7,030 nt of DNA, taken from assembly GCA_029879665.1 (NCBI GenBank), contig JAOUPW010000094.1, positions 1-7,030 of the forward strand, in the 5' to 3' direction. A program made the position numbers and the translations under genes. How positions within the stretch are numbered: the first letter of the stretch is position 1; each line of letters begins with the position of its first letter. The stretch is from Rhodospirillales bacterium (GTDB lineage Bacteria > Pseudomonadota > Alphaproteobacteria > Rhodospirillales > JAOUPW01). The notes beneath the pieces were generated by a model, which did not search any database, was not told the DNA's origin, and saw nothing but the letters and a program-made list of their open reading frames with translations. This document shows, piece after piece, positions 4,099 to 7,030 of this stretch.

Positions 4099-7030
4099 GT
4101 GTTGCGCTTTAGCAAGCTGCGCCTGACCGGCTTTAAGTCCTTCGTCGAACCCACGAATCTGGTGATCGAAAAAGGATTGACCGGCGTCGTCGGACCCAAC
4201 GGCTGCGGCAAGTCCAATCTTGTCGAGGCCCTGAAATGGTCCATGGGCGAAACCTCGGCCAAGCAGATGCGCGGCGGCGGCATGGACGATGTCATCTTCA
4301 GCGGCACGGCAACCCGTCCCGCGCGCAACATTGCGGAAGTGATTCTGAGCCTGGACAATTCCTCCCGCGCGGCGCCGGCGCAATTCAATGATTCCGATGA
4401 ACTGGAAGTCAGCCGCCGAATCGAACGGGAAAAGGGTTCCACATACCGGGTCAACGGCAAGGAAGTGCGGGCTCGGGACGTGCAGCTTCTGTTCGCCGAT
4501 TCGGCTACCGGCGCGCGTTCAACGGCCCTGGTCAGCCAAGGACGAATAGGTACCGTAATCGCGGCCAAGCCAACGGAACGCCGGCACCTTTTGGAAGAAG
4601 CCGCGGGAATTACCGGGCTCCATTCCCGCCGCCATGAAGCCGAATTGCGCCTGCGGGCGGCGGAAACCAATCTGGTCCGCCTGGAAGACATCCTGGGCAC
4701 CCTGGAAACGCAACTGCAAAGCCTGAAAAAACAATCCCGGCAGGCGACCCGCTACCGCAACCTGTCCGGTCACATCCGCCGTGCCGAGGCCAACCTTTAT
4801 CTCTTGCGCTGGGTCGCCGCCTGCGGCGACCTGGAACACAATTCCGAAGCCCTGAAGATTGCCGAAGCCGAGGTCAACAATCTGTCCGGCGTTTCCGCCG
4901 AAGCCGCCGCCCGTCAGGCGGACGTTGCCGCCGGACTGCCGGCCCTGCGCCAAGCCGAGGCCGAGGCCGCCGCCGCCCTGCACCGACTGGTGATCGCGCG
5001 GGAAAATCTGGATGCTGAAGAACAAAGAGTCGAGGAAGCCCAGCGTGGTTGCGAAGCTCGCCTCGAACAGGTCGCCGTCGATTCCGAACGTGAAAACGCC
5101 CTCGCCGCCGATGCCAAGGCGGCCATTAACCGCCTGACCCAGGAACGCGACGAAATCAACGATCAGCAAAACGGCGAAGAGGCCGCCGGCGAGGCCGCGG
5201 CCATCTCCCTTGCCGAAGCCAACCAGGCCGTTGAATCCCTGGATGACCGACTGACGGCGCTCACCGACCAGCTTGCCGCCGACCAGGCCCGCCGCGCCAG
5301 CCTGACCCGTTCGATCGGCGAAATGGAAGAGCGGTTATCACACCTTGGCAACCGGGCCGCTGAAAATTCCAGGCAACGCGACGCCCTTGAAGCGGAAACC
5401 GCCAACACCGACGCGCTCAGGCAGGCTGAAACCGCCCTGACCGACGCTCAAGGTGCCCTTGATGCCGCCCGCGCCCGTGCCGAAGCGGCGGAAACCGCGC
5501 AAACCGATAAAATGAACGCCGCCCGCACCGCCATAAATGTCCTGCATGGCGCCGAGGCCTCCCTAACCCGCCTGGAAGCCGAAGAACAAACCCTGTCTCG
5601 GATTCTGGAAACCGATGATGCTGACATGTGGCCCCCCCTGATTGATGCGGTCAGCGTCGACCCGGGGGCGGAAGCCGCCCTTGGCGCCGCTTTGGGCGAG
5701 GATCTATCAGCGCCGGCCGATGAACCGGCGCCGGTCCATTGGCGGACTCTTGATCCTATTTCAGCTGCGCCCGAGCTGCCGGGCGGCGCCGAACCCTTAA
5801 GCCGGTATGTTCGGGGTCCGGCTGCGCTGGGCCGGCGCCTGAGCCAGATCGGGGTCGTCGCCGATGAAGATGAAGGAAACCGCCTGGCTTCCCGGTTGTC
5901 CCAAGGGCAGCGGCTGGTCAGCCGTGAAGGCGGGTTGTGGCGTTGGGACGGCTATACCGTTTCCGCCGGCGCCGCCACTGCCGCCGGAGCCCGCCTGGAA
6001 CAACGCAACCGCCTCAACGATGTCCGCGACCGGCTGAGCGAAGCCCGCGCGGAAAAGGATGCCGCCGAACGCACGTCCCGCAACGCCCAGGTCGAAGCGG
6101 ACGAAGCCGCCGCCGCCGTCCGCGCCGCGCGCGTGGCCGTTCAGTCGGCGGATGCGGCGTGTGGCGATGTCCGGGACAAGGTTTCCGGCCTAAAAGAAAC
6201 GGCGGCGGCGCAGACTTCGCGCTTGGCCGGGATGCGCGATCAGGCGGTATCGATCGAAGCCGATCTTGCCGAAACCCGCGCCCGAATGGAAGAAGCGCGG
6301 AATTCCCTGGCCGGACTTCCCGACCCGGAAGCCAAACGCGAGGAAGTCGCCACCTTACGCACTGAGCTCGCCGAATGCCGGACGATCCAGGTCGAACGTC
6401 AGGCCGCCTATGAAAACCTGGTCCGCGCGGCGGAAGAACGCCGCCGCCGTCTGGAAGGGATGGAGCGGGAAATGGTATCCTGGCGCCAACGGGGCGAAGG
6501 TGCGGCGCAACGCCTCCATCACCTGTCCGACCGCAAGCAGGCGGTTGAGGCGGAATTGGAACAGCTGAAAACCCGGCCGCTGGAAATAGCCCAGCAACGC
6601 GAGACCCTTCTCACATCCATCGAAGATTCCGAGCACAAACGGAAAGCCGCCGCCGACAGGCTGGCAGAAGCCGAGGCCCGTCTGGCCGACGCGGATCAGG
6701 ATTTGAAAGCCGCCGAGCAGAATTTGGCCCATACCCGCGAAGAAAGGGTCCGCGCCCAGGGCCTCGTCGAGCAGGCCCGCCTGGCCCAGGAAAACATCAA
6801 GGAACATGTGATCGAAAAACTGGATTGTTCGCCCGAACAATTGCGCGAGGTCGCGGAGCTTACCGACGACGAGGAACTTCCCGATCCGGAAGCAGTGGAA
6901 AGCCGCCTCGCCCGCCTGCTCCGGGAGCGGGACACCATGGGCCCCGTCAATTTGAGAGCGGAGCAGGAAGCCAAGGAACTGGCCGAACAGTCGGAGACCC
7001 TGGAAGCGGAAAAATCAGATCTGGTGAAAG
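4099..7030 (+). CDS. smc: Chromosome segregation ATPase SMC (3' end beyond the window)
   Basis: SMC is the ATPase arm of the bacterial condensin that, with ScpA/ScpB, compacts and segregates the chromosome. About 977 codons are present and uninterrupted. The N-terminal half-head has the start LRFSKLRLTGFKSF, Walker A GPNGCGKS (32-39), the arginine-bearing loop MRGGGMDDVIF (57-67) and Q-loop Q147 in LVSQGRIG, then LLEEAAGI. A long Ala/Glu/Arg-rich coiled coil runs from about 165 to 505, a hinge from about 510 to 630 (WPPLIDAVSVDPG at its start), and the returning coiled coil from about 635 to 975. The family landmark GPVNLRA lies at 948-954. The second half-head, with the LSGGE signature and Walker B, is outside the window; relatives of about 1150 residues imply roughly 170-200 more codons. 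GTG 4099 is chosen as start; TTG 4102 is the next codon and is also possible. No clear Shine-Dalgarno exists beyond the GAAGAAGAA run at the end of the preceding gene, which suggests coupled translation. Confidence 0.97.
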   Translation, partial: MLRFSKLRLTGFKSFVEPTNLVIEKGLTGVVGPNGCGKSNLVEALKWSMGETSAKQMRGGGMDDVIFSGTATRPARNIAEVILSLDNSSRAAPAQFNDSDELEVSRRIEREKGSTYRVNGKEVRARDVQLLFADSATGARSTALVSQGRIGTVIAAKPTERRHLLEEAAGITGLHSRRHEAELRLRAAETNLVRLEDILGTLETQLQSLKKQSRQATRYRNLSGHIRRAEANLYLLRWVAACGDLEHNSEALKIAEAEVNNLSGVSAEAAARQADVAAGLPALRQAEAEAAAALHRLVIARENLDAEEQRVEEAQRGCEARLEQVAVDSERENALAADAKAAINRLTQERDEINDQQNGEEAAGEAAAISLAEANQAVESLDDRLTALTDQLAADQARRASLTRSIGEMEERLSHLGNRAAENSRQRDALEAETANTDALRQAETALTDAQGALDAARARAEAAETAQTDKMNAARTAINVLHGAEASLTRLEAEEQTLSRILETDDADMWPPLIDAVSVDPGAEAALGAALGEDLSAPADEPAPVHWRTLDPISAAPELPGGAEPLSRYVRGPAALGRRLSQIGVVADEDEGNRLASRLSQGQRLVSREGGLWRWDGYTVSAGAATAAGARLEQRNRLNDVRDRLSEARAEKDAAERTSRNAQVEADEAAAAVRAARVAVQSADAACGDVRDKVSGLKETAAAQTSRLAGMRDQAVSIEADLAETRARMEEARNSLAGLPDPEAKREEVATLRTELAECRTIQVERQAAYENLVRAAEERRRRLEGMEREMVSWRQRGEGAAQRLHHLSDRKQAVEAELEQLKTRPLEIAQQRETLLTSIEDSEHKRKAAADRLAEAEARLADADQDLKAAEQNLAHTREERVRAQGLVEQARLAQENIKEHVIEKLDCSPEQLREVAELTDDEELPDPEAVESRLARLLRERDTMGPVNLRAEQEAKELAEQSETLEAEKSDLVK

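Noticed and set aside
4062..5169. Minus-strand open frames of 212 and 216 residues over the start of smc
   Set aside because: They are low-complexity (Ser/Arg-rich or Gly/Phe-rich) shadows of a verified continuous SMC frame.
4860..5580. Repetitive GCC/GAA-rich DNA in smc, considered as a tandem repeat
   Set aside because: There is no fixed repeat unit; the pattern follows from Ala/Glu-rich coiled-coil heptads and GC-rich codon choice.
1..7030. Defence system, mobile element, CRISPR or RNA gene
   Set aside because: I saw no transposase, integrase, direct-repeat array, tRNA/rRNA signature or base-composition break; all five genes are ordinary core-type chromosomal genes.

Overview
The window looks like chromosomal core sequence from an alphaproteobacterium, probably a Rhodospirillales-like lineage (inferred). 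The grounds are a GC-rich, GCC/GCG-heavy coding style, the alphaproteobacterial form of SMC (N-terminal head wording and a short divergent hinge), and the gene order mutY / DUF721 (dciA) / DsbA-like thioredoxin / smc, which I recall as recurrent in that class. No mobile element, RNA gene, CRISPR array or phage gene was seen.

Layout. Bases 1-81 hold no gene I can support. Two genes lie on the minus strand and are read from the middle toward base 1: mutY (2827-1658, A/G mismatch adenine glycosylase), then, 55 bases further on, a LuxO-like sigma-54-dependent response regulator (1602-82). Diverging from mutY on the plus strand are dciA/DUF721 (2833-3351), then a 130-base spacer with a hairpin-type inverted repeat and a plausible promoter, then an exported DsbA-like thiol oxidoreductase (3482-4096), and 2 bases later smc (4099 to beyond the right edge). 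I read the smc frame through to base 7030 and found no stop or frameshift; about 977 codons are present, and the C-terminal ATPase half-head lies outside the window.

How the genes relate. mutY, dciA and smc all serve the chromosome: repair of 8-oxoG:A mismatches, replicative helicase loading/operation, and chromosome organisation and segregation. The DsbA-like protein acts in the cell envelope, so its tight coupling to smc is positional rather than obviously functional. The LuxO-like regulator has intact phosphorylation, ATPase and sigma-54 contact motifs, but no histidine kinase or phosphotransfer partner is visible beside it.

I do not see an undescribed multi-gene system here. The points most worth a second look are the very tight mutY/dciA divergent start region, the inverted repeat overlapping the putative promoter of dsbA-smc with a probable TTG start, the LuxO-like regulator with a long linker and no visible partner, and the divergent SMC hinge.
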